Below are positions 9,736-22,793 of a DNA stretch of 64,000 nt, in pieces (within the stretch, counting starts at the first letter, position 1; every line of letters begins with the position of its first letter). The notes below the pieces were generated by a model. It searched no databases. It was not told the origin of the DNA and saw nothing but the letters and a program-made list of their open reading frames with translations. The stretch comes from Pipra filicauda. Its lineage: Eukaryota > Chordata > Aves > Passeriformes > Pipridae. A program made the position numbers and the translations under genes. The stretch is taken from the NCBI RefSeq assembly GCF_003945595.2, contig NW_024104621.1, positions 394,066 to 458,065 on the forward strand, given 5' to 3'.

Positions 9736-9900
9736 GCACAGGGACATCGGTGACATCACTGAGGACAAGGGTTCCACCCTTGGGGACAAAAGTGACATCA
9801 CAAAGACATTGGTGACAACTTTGAGGACACGGGTGCCACCCCTGGGGACATCAGTGACATCACAGGTACATTGGTGACATCACTGGGGACACTGGTCGAG
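9736..9900. repeat. minisatellite gacatcactggggacac type
   Basis: Units of about 15-30 bp built from ggtgacatcac and ggggacac repeat to about 9895, directly after the 190-bp satellite. Confidence 0.75.
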
Positions 9901-10390
9901 ACAGAGTCATGCTGCAGTAAAAGAGGTGGAATTCCATTTTGAGGGAGAAGGAGGGAAATAGAGGACTGTAGGGTGCTGGAAGAGCATTAGGAGAGTATTG
10001 GGAGATTTGGGATTCCCCTCAAATTTGTGGGGGACTCACAGTGATAGGTAAGTCTTCAGAAAAGCACCAGATGAAGCATCCGGACATTTTTGTCTTATTT
10101 GAGGTCTTCTTCCTACGTTTAACACGCTGAGCGCTCCAGACACCCCTTTCTCTAACCTTCCCTTCCATCTCTCAAAAGCCTGCCCCTTATCAAGGGGCTT
10201 TTTGGCCAAAGGGATTCCCCACCAGTGTCCGGGACTATGTTCCTTGTTTCTCACAATTGTTCAACTTACCCTTGCAGTTCTCCTCCTCTATTTTGGATCA
10301 TTTCTGTCATGTTGCTCACAGCAGCACTGCCAGGGAGCATCAGCCTTTGGTTTTTCTAGAACTGTCAGTGTGTCAGTGTGTCAGTGTGTC
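9901..10390. other. unassigned sequence between satellite and 1.42-kb unit
   Basis: Non-repetitive, moderate GC, ending in four copies of gtgtcagt at about 10367-10398. No exon, RNA gene or element recognised. Confidence 0.4.
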
Positions 10391-11810
10391 AGTGTGTCAA
10401 CCCTCTGATCTACAGGCAGGGACAGGCAATTAGCACTTCTGTGGCACAGCTGCCCTCCGCAACAGTATTTCCATCCTACCAAGGGATCTCCTTGTGGTAG
10501 TGCCTGAAGGTTTAGGTCTTCTTGTAAGTCCTCTCTCAAGAACATATTGAGGAGAAAAAACACCAGTGAACCTCTCAAGAGTGGCACTGTGTTAGGGGAA
10601 AGAACTCAGCAGTGTCAGTGCACTTCCAGCCTCCTGGGAGAGACATGAAGGACCACCAGGGCAGGGTGGGATCTATTGCCATGTGCACTGGAAAACCCAG
10701 ATCAACTCCCCAGGGCATTCATCACAGACCTGCCAACCACTCTTGGCTGACACAGTAGAACCACTACTTCCAGCACTGGCTTCTCACCCAGCCCACAGAG
10801 GTTCTTTAGCCTTTACTGGAGAGACACAGAAGGACTAAACAGGGTGTCTCTCTTTGCATTGCACAGACGAGTCTTGAGCACACACCTGGTGTTGGTGTGG
10901 GGAGATGACACTGAGCAAGTACAAATGCCATCAGCCTCCTGGGGGAGCCTTGAAGTTATGTGGGAAAAAGAGTGTCTTGGTGTCACATTGTATTTACAGT
11001 GCTAAAGCCTGGCAAAGCCCCTGGATGCAGCTCTGGGATGTTCTTCTGTGGACAGAGCTCCCCGTGTCCATCCCTCAGGCCGTGGGGCATCTCAGATAGT
11101 GGCAGAGCAGGTGGGACCCCACAGGGCTGAGGTGCATCCAGGTTCTGGGCGTGGCAGCAGAAACCCCAGGAGATACTGCCCCTGCTGCCATGAACTGTCT
11201 GTGTCTGTGTGCAAGGGAAGAACTCGTGTGTCTGAAACCCCTTGCGTGACTGAGCGGTGAGCCCCTGTCAGGGCACCACTGACTCTTGGCCAACTGGTCA
11301 TCCACCAGGACCCCAGAGGCCATTTTCCAGCAGTGTTACGCAGTATGTCCTTCCCAGCCTGTCTGTACATCTGGGGTTGCCCCATCCCAGGGACAGAGTC
11401 CGGCAGAAGCTCACTTCTTCCAAATTGTATAAAAATCTGTTGTGTTTCTTTTCTCAGTGGAATGCACGGGCAGGCAAAACCCCCTGTATTCCCCGGCCGT
11501 AATAAAAGTGTGCTTTACATATTGTTTAAGGACTTCTTTGAATCAGTGTCTGTGTTTAAAAATACAAAGGACCCTTCGGTCTTTTTTTTTTTTTCCTGAG
11601 ATCCTTTACCCAAGACCTTTCTTTGAATTTCAGGGACAGTTCTGTGTGCAGCAATGGATAGGAAAAGACTCCTGGTATGGTAGATCTTCCAGGAAGCGCC
11701 AGTACTTATTCTTCCAGAGTTGCTCTCTTTAACTTCCACCCTCTGATCTGATCCACCTCTGACTGCTGGTGTAAAGCCTGAGTGCTCTGCCAGCTTGGTC
11801 ACAATTCTGC
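10391..11810 (+). repeat. 1.42-kb unit, copy A
   Basis: Shares nearly its whole length with 62213-63975 (copy C): for example caggcagggacaggcaatta, the region around cttgaagttatgtgggaaaaag, and the tail with aataaaagtgtgctttacat. It ends cacaattctgctgtgtgtca, where copy B begins. An AATAAA near 11502 suggests an ancient transcript or LTR end, but no gene or element is recognised. It holds the empty site (about 10531-10543) matching the SINE insertion in copy C. Confidence 0.8.
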
Positions 11811-13270
11811 TGTGTGTCACTCCTGCAATGCAGGCAGGGACAGGCCATGGGCACTGCTGGGACAGAACCGAGCTCCAAAAGGAAAGGGGATCTCCTCAGG
11901 GCAGTGCCTGAAGGCTCAAGTGTTCTTTCAAAGTTGCTGCCAAGAACAACCTCCAGGAAGTTTCCTGCTGCATAAAGCACCACTGAAGAGCTGAAGTTGG
12001 TGACTGTACAGGATGGGGGCACACAGCCCTGTCCCTTCCACAGCCAGGCCTCCATGAATACTCTTGAAGGACCAACAGTGACCAAAATAGTCTGGTCTGT
12101 GACCCTATTTTCTAGGCCCCCTGCTCAGGGGGCCCCAGTGCACTCATCACAGACCAGTCCCTTGCAATCACTGTTCCCAGCACTGGTCTATCTCTCCACC
12201 TCATAAGGATTGTTTGTCCCCCATGGAGGAACATCAAATGAGCATATTTGCACTGTAAAGAAGAGAGTTAAGCATTCACACTGTGTGTGTGTGTGTGTGT
12301 GGAGAGAGGAATCAGAGTGAGCACAAACACCATCAGCTACTTCTAGAGAGGCCAGGAAGGACAGTGTCTTGAGATCACTTCATTTTGAGAGTCATATCCC
12401 CTTGGAAACCACCTGAATGCAGCCCTGGGATGTGCTTCTGTGAACACAGCTCCCTGTGTCTGTCCCTCAGGCCGTGGGGAATCTCAGAGAAGGGCAGAGC
12501 AGGGTCTCTGACAGCCCAGCACAAGGCTTTGACCAACAGGTTGTCACAGGGATTGGGAGATCCCCTCTGCCAGAGGGCCTGGGCTCACTCCAGCAACGGG
12601 GCTTCTCTTTGGGCTGCCCGATCCCTCATGCTGAGCGCAGGATGGGACAGCAGCTGGCACAGCTGGGCCCTGTCTGTGCCAGCAGTTGAAAGGAGCAGCT
12701 TGGGGACAGCACATGGAAGCTGCTGCTTCAAGGCAGGGGAAAGGCCCCAGGAAGGCTGAGGGATTGGCATGCTGCTGGAAAGGCTGTGTCCCACCTGTTG
12801 GAGCTTTCCTAGGAGGAAGGAAACTGCCCGAGACAGAGACACTGCCCCACACTGCAGTTGGAAAGGTGGAGAGAGGGGACGAGGAGAAAGAAATGTCCCT
12901 GCAAGGGCATTGCTGTGGGGAGAGAAGCATTCAGAAGGAGGAGGAGATCACTCCATGTGTGTATTTGAAGAAACGAGTGTGAGGGTGGGCAGCGGTCAGG
13001 GAAGGGTTGCAAATGGCAGGGTTGAGAGCCGGGGGAAGCCGGATGGGTGTTTGCAGCCTGCAGGGAAACAGAAGCAGCTGTGGGACAGCACAGGACAAGT
13101 TGTGCTGGAGATGGTCAAGGGCACTGGCAAGGCATGCTAACTATTGATTTTAGGACCAGAGCTTGTGCTTGCTTCATAGATGTCAGAAGATTGCTTTAAA
13201 ACATATTTTTGCAGCCAGACCTTATCACCATCGATGACAAACCTTACTAACCTGTCACAATTTGTATTAA
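11811..13270 (+). repeat. 1.42-kb unit, copy B (diverged)
   Basis: Starts with gcaatgcaggcagggacagg, parallel to the start of copy A. It keeps the same order of landmarks, such as gtccctcaggccgtgggg near 12462 versus 11072 in copy A. It is much more diverged than copies A and C are from each other and includes a (GT)n tract at about 12282-12300. Confidence 0.65.
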
Positions 13271-13451
13271 TAAAGAGTGTTATTCCCTGAACTGTTGGAG
13301 TGAGTTCTTTCAGTTGCCAGCGGCGGGAAACACTTCAGCAGGGTCTGCTGAGGGGTCTCCATGTTGTTGACTGAGATCCCCCTGACAAGGGCACTCAAAT
13401 CACCCTCTGATCTTGTGAATCTTTACGTGAAGAATCTCATTACAGGATGCC
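13271..13451. other. unassigned spacer with polyadenylation-like signal upstream
   Basis: Follows attaataaagagtgttattc (13266 region). Ends in ttacag, a possible splice acceptor before the small open frame at 13452. Nothing else recognised. Confidence 0.3.
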
Positions 13452-13690
13452 ATGGACTGGTTGGACACAAGGGTCTCGACTTTCCTGGGGGCACTGAGAG
13501 GCAAAAATCTAAACTCCCTCCTTTCGGGTGGCATTAAATTGCTGCGACGAAGCAGGGTTGTCAAGGATAATCTGCTGCAAAAATACAAATCTCTGCCTTC
13601 CCAGGCTGGGAAAGACTTGGTTCAAAGGTTTCAGAAAGTTAAGGAGAAAATTGTGGTATGCATGGAACAATGTCAGGCTAAGCAGAAATG
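13452..13690 (+). other. small unidentified coding-like fragment (about 75 codons) before a minisatellite
   Basis: A + strand frame starts MDWLDTRVSTFLGALRGKN and continues through basic, mixed-composition sequence (SLPSQAGKDLVQRFQKVKEK) until it enters the GGGAAAAAT minisatellite near 13690. Unlike the repeat ORFs around it, it uses a normal amino-acid range and is preceded by an acceptor-like ttacag. I do not recognise the family. It could be an exon, an ERV fragment or chance. Confidence 0.3.
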
Positions 13691-15270
13691 TGGAAAAATG
13701 GGAAAAATCCGGGAAAATGTGGGAAAATGGGGAAAAATCTGGGAAAATGTGGGAAAAATGTGGGGAAAATGTGGGAAAATGGGGGAAAAAGGGAAAAAAT
13801 CTGGGAAAATGGGGAAAAATACGGGAAATTCTGTGAAAAATGGGGGAAATGGGGGAAAAATGGGAAAAAATCTGGGAAATGTGGAAAAAATGGGGGAAAA
13901 TGCAGGAAAAATCTGGGAGAAAGTGGGGAAAAATGAGGAAAAATCCGGGAAAATGGCGAAAAATGGGAAAAATCCGGGAAAATATGGGGAAAATGTGGGG
14001 AAAATCCGGGAAAATTGGGAAAAAAATGGGAAAATGTGGGAAAAAAGTGGGAAAATGTGGAAAAAATGGGAAAAAATCTGGCAAAATGGGAAAAAATCTG
14101 GGAAATGTGGAAAAAATGGGGGAAAATGCAGGAAAAATCTGGGACAAAGTGGGGAAAAATGAGGAAAAATCCGGGAAAATGGCGAAAAATGGGAAAAATC
14201 GGGGGAAAATGGCGAAAAATGGGAAAAATCCGGGAAAATATGGGGAAAATGTGGGGAAAATCCGGGAAAATTGGGAAAAAAGTGGGAAAATGTGGGAAAA
14301 AAGTGGGAAAATGTGTAAAAAATGGGAAAAAATCTGGCAAAATGGGGAAAAATGGGGGAAAATCTGTGAAAAATGTGGGAAAAAATCGGGGAAAATGGGC
14401 AAAAAATGGGAAGAAAACTGGGAAAATTGGGAACAATTGGGAAAAAATCCGTGAAATTCTGGGAAAAATGGGAGAAAATCTGGGAAAAATCTGGGAAAAA
14501 TGGGAAAAATCTAGGAAAATAGGGAAAAAATGGGGGAAAATCCAGGAAAATCTGGGGAAAAATGGGGAATATTCTGGGAAAATCTGGGAAAAATGGGGAA
14601 AAATCTGGGGAAAATTGGGGAAATTAGGAAAAATCTGGGAAAATGTGGAAAAAATATGGGAAAAATCAGGGAAAATGGGGAAAATGGGAAACAATCCAGG
14701 AAAATGGGGAAAAAATGGGGAAAATCTGGGAAAATGGGGAAAGATCAAAAGAAATTTGGGAAAAATGGGAAAAAATCTGGGAAAAATGGGGGAAAATCTG
14801 GAAAAATGGGGGAAAAAAATCTGGGAAAATCCGGGAAAAATGTGAGAAAAATCGGGGAAAATGTGGAAAAAATGGGAAAAATCTGCGATAATCTGGAGAA
14901 AAATGGGGGAAAATCTGGGAAAATGTGGGAAAAATGGGAAAAATGGGGAAAAATCCGGAAAAATGTGGAAAAAATGGGAAAAATCTGGGAAAATGGGGAA
15001 AAAATCTGGGAAAATCCAGGAAAATGGGGAAAAAATAGGAAATTCCGAGAAAATGGGAAAAAAATGGGAAAAAATCTGGGAAAATGGGGAAAAAAAGGGA
15101 AAATGTGGGAAAATGGGGAAAAATCCGGGAAAATGGGGGAAAAATTCAGGAAAATGTGGAAAAATGGGGGGAAAAATGTGGGAAAATGGGGAAAAATCTG
15201 GGAAAATGGGGAAAAATATGGAAAAAATGTGGAAAAAATGGGGGAAAACCGGATTAAACTGGGAGAAACT
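13691..15270. repeat. GGGAAAAAT/CTGGGAAAATGT minisatellite, about 1.6 kb
   Basis: Uninterrupted short units of 11-13 bp such as ggggaaaaat and ctgggaaaatg. The + strand is nearly pure purine plus T, with almost no C. Frames of several hundred codons on both strands (Lys/Gly/Trp-rich on plus, Phe/Pro/Ile-rich on minus) are artefacts. Longer segments recur (13860-14060 versus 14100-14300), showing local segmental duplication. Confidence 0.95.
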
Positions 15271-16290
15271 GGGCCAGAGGGAAAGGGCCGTTGTCATGGA
15301 AATGTGAACCTGCCCCTCCCCCACCCGGCCCAGGGCCCGCGGGGGGGGAACTGGGTTAAACTGGGACATACTGGGAGGCATTGGGGGGGACACTGGGAGT
15401 TACTGGGAGCTACTGGGAGCTACTGGGGGGTCACTGATGTTACTGGGATGGACACTGGGGTTACTGGGAGCTACTGGGGGGGTTACTGGGGTTACTGGGA
15501 GCTAACTGGGGCTACTGGGAGCTAATGAGGGGGTTACTGGGAGTTACTGGGGGCTACTGAGGGGGTCACTGGGGTTACTGGAAGGGGTCACTGGGGTTAC
15601 TGGGAGCTACTGGGAGGGTCACTGGGGTTACTGGGAGGATCACTGGAGTTACTGGGGGGGTCACTGGGAGGGTTACTGGGGTCACTGGGGTTACTGGGAT
15701 GGTCACTGGGAGGGTCACTAGAGTTACTGGGGGGGTCACTGGGGGGTTACTGGGAGCTACTGGGAGGGTCACTGGGGTTACTGGGAGTTACTGGTGGAGT
15801 AACTGGGGTTACTGGGGGGGTCACTGGGGTTACTGAGAGCTACTGGTGGAGTAACTGGGGTTACTGGGGGGGTCACTGGGGTTACTGGGGGGGTCACTAG
15901 GGCGCACTGGGATGGACACGAGGGTTACTGGGAGTTACTGGGGGGTCGCTGGAGATACTGGGGGCATTACTGAGGTTACTGGGGTTACTGGGAGCTACTG
16001 GGAGGGTCACTGGGGTTATTGGGGTTACTGGGAGCTACTGGGGGGGGTCACTGGGGTTATTGGGGTTACTGGAAGCTACTGGGAGGTCATTGGGGAGGTT
16101 AGTGGGGCTACTGGGGGTTACTGGGAGTTACTGGGGGGGTTGTTGGGGGGGTTAGTGGGGTTACTGGAGGGTTACTGGGAGTTACTGGGGGGTCACTGGG
16201 GATTGAGGTGAGTAACGGGGGTTACTGGGGGGGGTCACTGGAGTTACTGGGAGCTACTGGGAGCCACTGGGAGCGGCCCATCCCCCTCCC
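15271..16290. repeat. TTACTGGG/AGCTACTGGG minisatellite, G-rich on plus strand
   Basis: Units of 10-25 bp (tactgggag, gggtcactgggg, ggttactggg) fill about 15350-16280 after a short GC-rich lead. Runs of GGG every 8-12 bases make quadruplexes likely on this strand. Confidence 0.93.
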
Positions 16291-16370
16291 GCCCCAAGGT
16301 CACCCCGAGGACACGGGGGGGGGGGAGAGAGGGAGGCCCCGCCCCCTTCCAGTCCCTCCCAGTTCCCTCC

Positions 16371-17215
16371 CAGTCACTCCCAGTACCTGAACGGGTCGCG
16401 CTGGGAGCAGCTCCAAGTCCCCCTCCCCAGTTTGGGCCCCCCCGGGCTATTTTTGGGACCAGGTGACGTCACTGCGGGGGGAGAGGCCTCGAGGGGGCGG
16501 CCCCTCCCCTCTCCCTTCCCAGTACAGACTAGTAAGGGACCAGTAACAGCCCCCGCCCTCCCAGTTCCACCAGTAAGGCTCCAGTAAGGGCTGGGGGGAT
16601 CTCGGGGGAGGCTCCCAGTTCGACCAGTAAGGGACCAGTGGCGGCGCGAGGCCACGCCCCCTTCCCAGTAACGGACCAGTAACGGACTGGGGAGGTCCGG
16701 GACCCTCCCAGTAACACCAGTAAGAGGCCAGGAACCCTCCCAGTAACACCAGTAAGAGCTCAGGGACCCTCCCAGTAACACCAGTAAGAGCTCAAGGACC
16801 CTCCCAGTAACACCAGTAAGAGCTCAGGGACCCTCCCAGTAACACCAGTAACACCAGTAAGAGCTCAGGGACCCTCCCAGTAATACCAGTAAGAGCTCAG
16901 GGACCCTCCCAGTAATACCAGTAAGAGGCCAGGGACCCTCCCAGTAACACCAGTTAGAGCTCAGGGACCCTCCCAGTAACACCAGTAAGAGCTCAGGGAC
17001 CCTCCCAGTAACACCAATAAGACCAGTACCAGCCCAGGGAACCTCCCAGTAACACCAGTAAGAGCTCAGGGACCCTCCCAGTAACACCAGTAAGAGCCCA
17101 GGGACCCTCCCAGTAACACTAGTAACACCAGTAAGAGCTCAAGGACCCACCCAGTAACACCAGTAAGAGCTCAGGGACCCTCCCAGTAACACCAGTAAGA
17201 GCTCGGTAAGAGCTC
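16371..17215. repeat. same minisatellite family in inverted orientation, ~33-bp unit
   Basis: Units such as ccctcccagtaacaccag followed by taagagctcaggga are the reverse complement of the preceding array's gggagggt/ttactgg motifs. G-richness switches strand near 16.3-16.37 kb. The right part is homogeneous, with at least 12 near-identical 32- to 38-bp units. Confidence 0.93.
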
Positions 17216-17400
17216 AGAGGGTGGGGGAGGGGCGTGGGAGGGGGGTTTTGGGGGGGGGGGGAGAGGCCTTGAGCGTGGGGGAGGGGCAGGAGGGGACTCC
17301 GAATGCGGAGGACAGGCAGGAGGTTCCCTGAGGGTGGGGGAGGGGCAGGAAAGCCCCTGAGGGTGGGGGAGGGGCAGGAGGGTCCCTGAGGGTGGGGGAG
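17216..17400. repeat. short G-rich minisatellite (gagggtgggggaggggc)
   Basis: About five units of 33-36 bp around gtgggggaggggcaggag, directly before the 10-bp array. Confidence 0.8.
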
Positions 17401-20400
17401 GGGCCCTCAGACACACTCAGGCACAGTCCCACACACCCAGACACACTCAGACCCACTCAGACAAGCTCAGATACGCTCAGGCACACTGAGAGATACTCAG
17501 ACACACTCAGGCACACTCAAACACACTCAGACACACTCAGACACGCTCAAGTACACTCCCACACAACCAGACACACTCAGAAACATTTGCACACATTCAG
17601 ACACACTCTCATTCACTCAGAAACGCTCACACATTCTCAGACACACTCAGACACACTCAGACACAATCGTATACACTCACACACACCTGCAAACACTGAC
17701 AAACAATCAGACCCATAAATATATACTCAGGCACACTCACGCACACTGAGACACACTTGCACACACCCAGACACACTCAGATACACTCCGACACGCTCAG
17801 ACACACGCAGGCACACCCAGACACACTCAGACACACTCAGACACACTCACACACACACTCAGGCACACTCAGGCACACTCAGGCACGCTCAGACACACTT
17901 AGACACACTTAGAAACACTCAGACACACTCGCACACGCTCAGACACATCTGCAAACACACTCAGATACACTCAGATACGCTTAGACACACTCAGATACAC
18001 TCAGACAGACACACTCAGACACACTCAAAAACACTCAGACACACTCGCACATGCTCAGACACAACTGCAAACACACTCGCACAGACTGAGACACACTCAG
18101 ACATGCTTAGACACACTCAGACACGCTTAGACACACTCAGACACACTCGCACAAACCCAGACACATTCGCTCACACTCAGACACACTCAGACACACTCAG
18201 ACACAGCCAGACATGCTCAGACACAATCAGACACACTCAAACAAGCTCAGACACACTCACACATGCTCAGACACAACTGCAAACACACTTGCACACACTT
18301 GCACACACTCAGACACACTTAGACACACTCAAGCACACTCGCACACACCCAAACACATTCGTTCACACTCAGATATGCTCAGACACACTGAGAGACACTC
18401 AGACACACTCGCACACATTCACACACACTCACAGACACTCAGAAACTCTCAGACACAACTGCAAAGACACTCAGACACACTCAGACACACTTAGACACAC
18501 GCAGACACATTCGCTCACACTCAGATACGCTCAGAAACACTCAGAAACACTCCTAGACAGGCACACACCCAGACACACTCAGACACATTCGCACACACCC
18601 CCACACACTCAGATACTCTCAGACACGCTCAGACACACTCAGACAAACTCTCACACACTCAGACACACTTGAACACATTCAAACACACCCAGACAAACTG
18701 AAGCACACTTGAAAACACTAAGACACACTCAGACACACTTAGACAAACCCAGACACACTTGCACACACTAAGACACATTCGCACACACTCAGATACACTC
18801 AGACACATTCAGACCCACTCGCACGCACTCCGACACTCTGGCACACTGAAACACTCTCGCACACACCCAGACATATTTGCACACACACAGATATTCTCAG
18901 ACACACTCAGACACGCTCTTACACATTCAGACACACTCAGATACACTCAGACACTCAGACACAATTGCACACACTCAGACACAACTGCAAACACTGACAA
19001 ACAATCAGACCCATAAATATATGCTCAGGCACACTCATGTACACTGAGACACACTCGTACACACCCAGACACGCTCAGATACACTCCGACAGGCTCAGAA
19101 ACACTCAGGCACACCCAGAGACACTCAGACACACTAGAGCACACTCAAACACACTGAGACACACTCAGGTAAACTCAGATATGCTCAGACACACTCAGAA
19201 ACACTCAGACACACTCGCACACAGCCAGACACATTTGCTCACACTCGGGTACTCTCAGACACACTCAGTCACACTCGAACAAAGCCAGACAAACTTAAAC
19301 ACACTCAGACACACTCAAACCCACTCCTACTCACCCAAACACACTCAGATTCACTCAGACATGCTCAGACACACTCAGGTACACTGAGAGATTCTCACCC
19401 ACTCAGACACACACACACACTCTCAGACACAGTCAGACACACTTGAACACACTATGACACACTTAGACACACTTGCACACACTCAGACACACTTAGACAC
19501 ACCCAGACACATTTGCTCACACTCAGATACGCTCAGACACACTCAGACACACTCGCACACAACCAGACACACTTAAACACACTCAGACACACTCAAGCAC
19601 AGTCCCACACACCCAGACACACTCAGATACACTCAAACACACTCAGACACACTTAGACACACTCAGAAACACTTAGACACACTCAGACACACTGAGACAC
19701 ACCCAGACACATTTGCTCACACTCAGATTTGCTCAGACACTCTCCCACACAGCCAGACACACTTAAACACACTGAGACAAACTCAGACACACTCCCACAC
19801 ACCAAGACACACTCAGACACATTCCTACAGAACAAGACACACTCAGATAACCTCAGACATGGTCAGAAACACGCAGGCACACTCAGAAACACTAGAGTAC
19901 ACTCCCACATATCCAGACACACTCAGAAACATTCGCACACATTCAGACACACTCAGACACACTCAGAAACACTAGCACACACCCAGACACACTCAGACAC
20001 ATTCCTACAGACCAAGACACACACAAATAACCTCAGACATGCTCAGAAACACTCAGAGAAACTCTCACACACTCAGACACACTTGCAAACACATTCAAAC
20101 ACACCCAGACACACTGAAATACACTTGAAAGCACTAAGACACACTCAGACACACTTAGACACACCCAGACACCTTCGCACACACACAGATATTCTCAGAC
20201 ACGCTTAGACACACTCTCATAAAGCCAGACACACTTAGACACACTCAGACACACTCAGGCAAACCCAGACACACTCAGACACACTTACACACACTCGAAC
20301 ACACTCACACACACTCAGACACACTCAGAAATATTCAGACACACTGGTACACACCTAGACACACTCAGATACACTCAGACACACTCACACACACTCAGAC

Positions 20401-22793
20401 ACAACTGCAAACACACTCGCACACTCAGACACACCCAGACACATTTGCTCACAGACAAGCTCAGACACACTCAGACACACTCTCACAAAGCCAGACACAC
20501 TTAGAAACACTCAGACACACTCAGACACACTCAGACAAAATTGCATACACTCAGACACACCTGAAAAAACTGACAAAAAAGCAGACCAATAAATATATGC
20601 TTAGGCACACTCACGCACACCGAGACACACTCGCACACACCCAGACACACTCAGATACACTCCGACACGCTCAGACACACTCAGGCACACTCAGACACAC
20701 TAAGACACACTCGCACAAACTCAGACGCACTCAGAAACACTCAGACACACTCAAACATGCTCAGACACAACTGCAAACACACTCACACACTCAGACACAC
20801 TTAGACACACTCCCACACCGCCAGAAACACTTAAAAACACTGAGAGAAACACAGACACTCTCCCACTCACCCAGACACACTCAGACACACTCAGACACAC
20901 TCAGGCACACAGAGAGAGGAACAGACACACTCGCACACACTCAAACACACTTGAGCACACTAAAACACACTCAGACACACTCAGGCACACTCCTACAAAT
21001 CCAGACACAGAAACATTCGCACACATTCAGACACACTCTCACACACTCAGAAACACTCACACACTCTCCGACACACTCAGGCACACTCCGACACGCTCAG
21101 ACACACTCAGAAACAGTCAGACTCACTCGCACACACTCACACTCACTCAAACACACTCAGACACACTCAGGCACACTCAGACATGCTAAGACACAGACAC
21201 ACTCAGACACAACTGCAAACACACTCGCACACTCAGACAGACACACTCGCACACACCCAGACACATTCGCTCACACTCAGACACGCTCAGACACACTCAG
21301 ACACACACGCACACAGCCAGAAACGCCCACACTCAGACACACTCAAGCACACTCCCACACACCCAGACACACTCAGACACACGCAGAGAAGCACAGACAC
21401 ACTCGCACACACTCAAACACACTTGAGCACACTCAAACACACTCAGGCACACTCAGAAACATTTGCACACATTCAGACACACTCTCACACACTCAGAAAC
21501 ACAAACACACTATCAGACACACTCAGGCACACTCAGACACATTCACACACACACAGATGTTCTCAGACACACTCAGACACATTCTCACAAAGCCAGACAC
21601 ACTCAGGCACACCCAGACACACTCAGACACACTCGCACTCACTCAGACATGCTCAGACACAGGCACACTCAGAAACAATCAGACACACTCGCACAGGCTC
21701 AGACAGAACTGCAAACACACTCGCTTCATCAGACACACTTAGACACACTCGCACACACCCAGACACACTCGCACACACCCAGACATGCTCAGACACACTC
21801 AGACACACTCAGACACACTGGAACACACTCAGACACACTTAGACACACTTGCACACACTCAGACACACCCAGAAACATTCTCACACACTCAGATACGCCC
21901 AGACACACCTGCAAACACTGACAAACAATCAGACCCTTCAATATATACTCAGAAACACTCACGCGGACTGAGACACACTTGCACACACTCAGACACACTC
22001 AGATAAACTCCAACACGCTCCTACACACTCAGGCAAACCCAGACACACCCAGAAACACTCGCACACACTCGCAAACACTCACACAGAGTCAGACACACTC
22101 AGAAACACTCAGACACGCAGACACATTCCCCCCCACAGATAGTCTCAGACACACTTAGACACACTCTCACAAAGCCAGACACACTAAGACACACTCAGAC
22201 AGACTAAGACACACTCAGACACACTGAGACACAATCGCATACACACAGACACACCTGAAAGAACTGACAAAAAATCAGACCCATAAATATATGCTCAGGC
22301 ACACTCAGGCACACTGAGACACACTCGCACACACCCAGACACACTCAGATACACTCAAACACATTCACAGTCAGACACACCCAGACACATTCGCACACAC
22401 ACAGATAGTCTCAGACATGTTTAGACACACTCTCACAAAGCCAGACATACTTAGACACACTCAGACACACTCAGGCACACCCAGAAACACTCAGACACAC
22501 TCGCACACACTCACACACACTCACACTCACTCAGGCACTCCCAGACACACTCAGACACACTGGAACACACTCAGGCACACTTAGACACACTCAGACACAC
22601 TTAGTCACACCCAGAAACATTCCCCAACACTCAGATACGCTGAGACACACCTGCAAACACTGACTAACAGTCAGACCCATAAATATATACTCAGGCACCC
22701 TCACGCACACTGAGATACACTCACCCACACCCAGACACACTCAGATACACTCCGACATGCTACGACACACTCAGGTAAACCCAGACACACTCA
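17401..22793 (+). repeat. 10-bp satellite (ACACACTCAG)n with higher-order structure
   Basis: More than 5 kb of a 10-bp unit with common variants (gcacactc, tgctcagac, cgctcagac, acttagac). A distinctive longer block, gcaaacactgacaaa then cagacccataaatatat then gctcaggcacactcacgc, recurs near 17.7, 19.0, 20.57, 21.92, 22.27 and 22.67 kb and marks a higher-order repeat. The unit length equals about one helical turn. Long His/Thr/Ser frames are artefacts of a repeat without stops. Confidence 0.97.

Noticed and set aside
11502..11510. AATAAA in the 1.42-kb unit as the end of a gene or an LTR R region
   Set aside because: No upstream exon or LTR partner with TG..CA ends could be found; left as a property of the repeat unit.
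13678..15525. Very long open frames on both strands (571 codons minus, 331 codons plus)
   Set aside because: They lie wholly in the GGGAAAAAT minisatellite. Composition is Phe/Pro/Ile or Lys/Gly/Trp only, and frames overlap on both strands, so they are repeat artefacts.
20597..21742. 381-codon His/Thr/Ser frame in the 10-bp array, plus similar frames across 17.4-25.9 kb
   Set aside because: A 10-bp unit without stops is open in several frames by default; there is no non-repeat sequence or start context.
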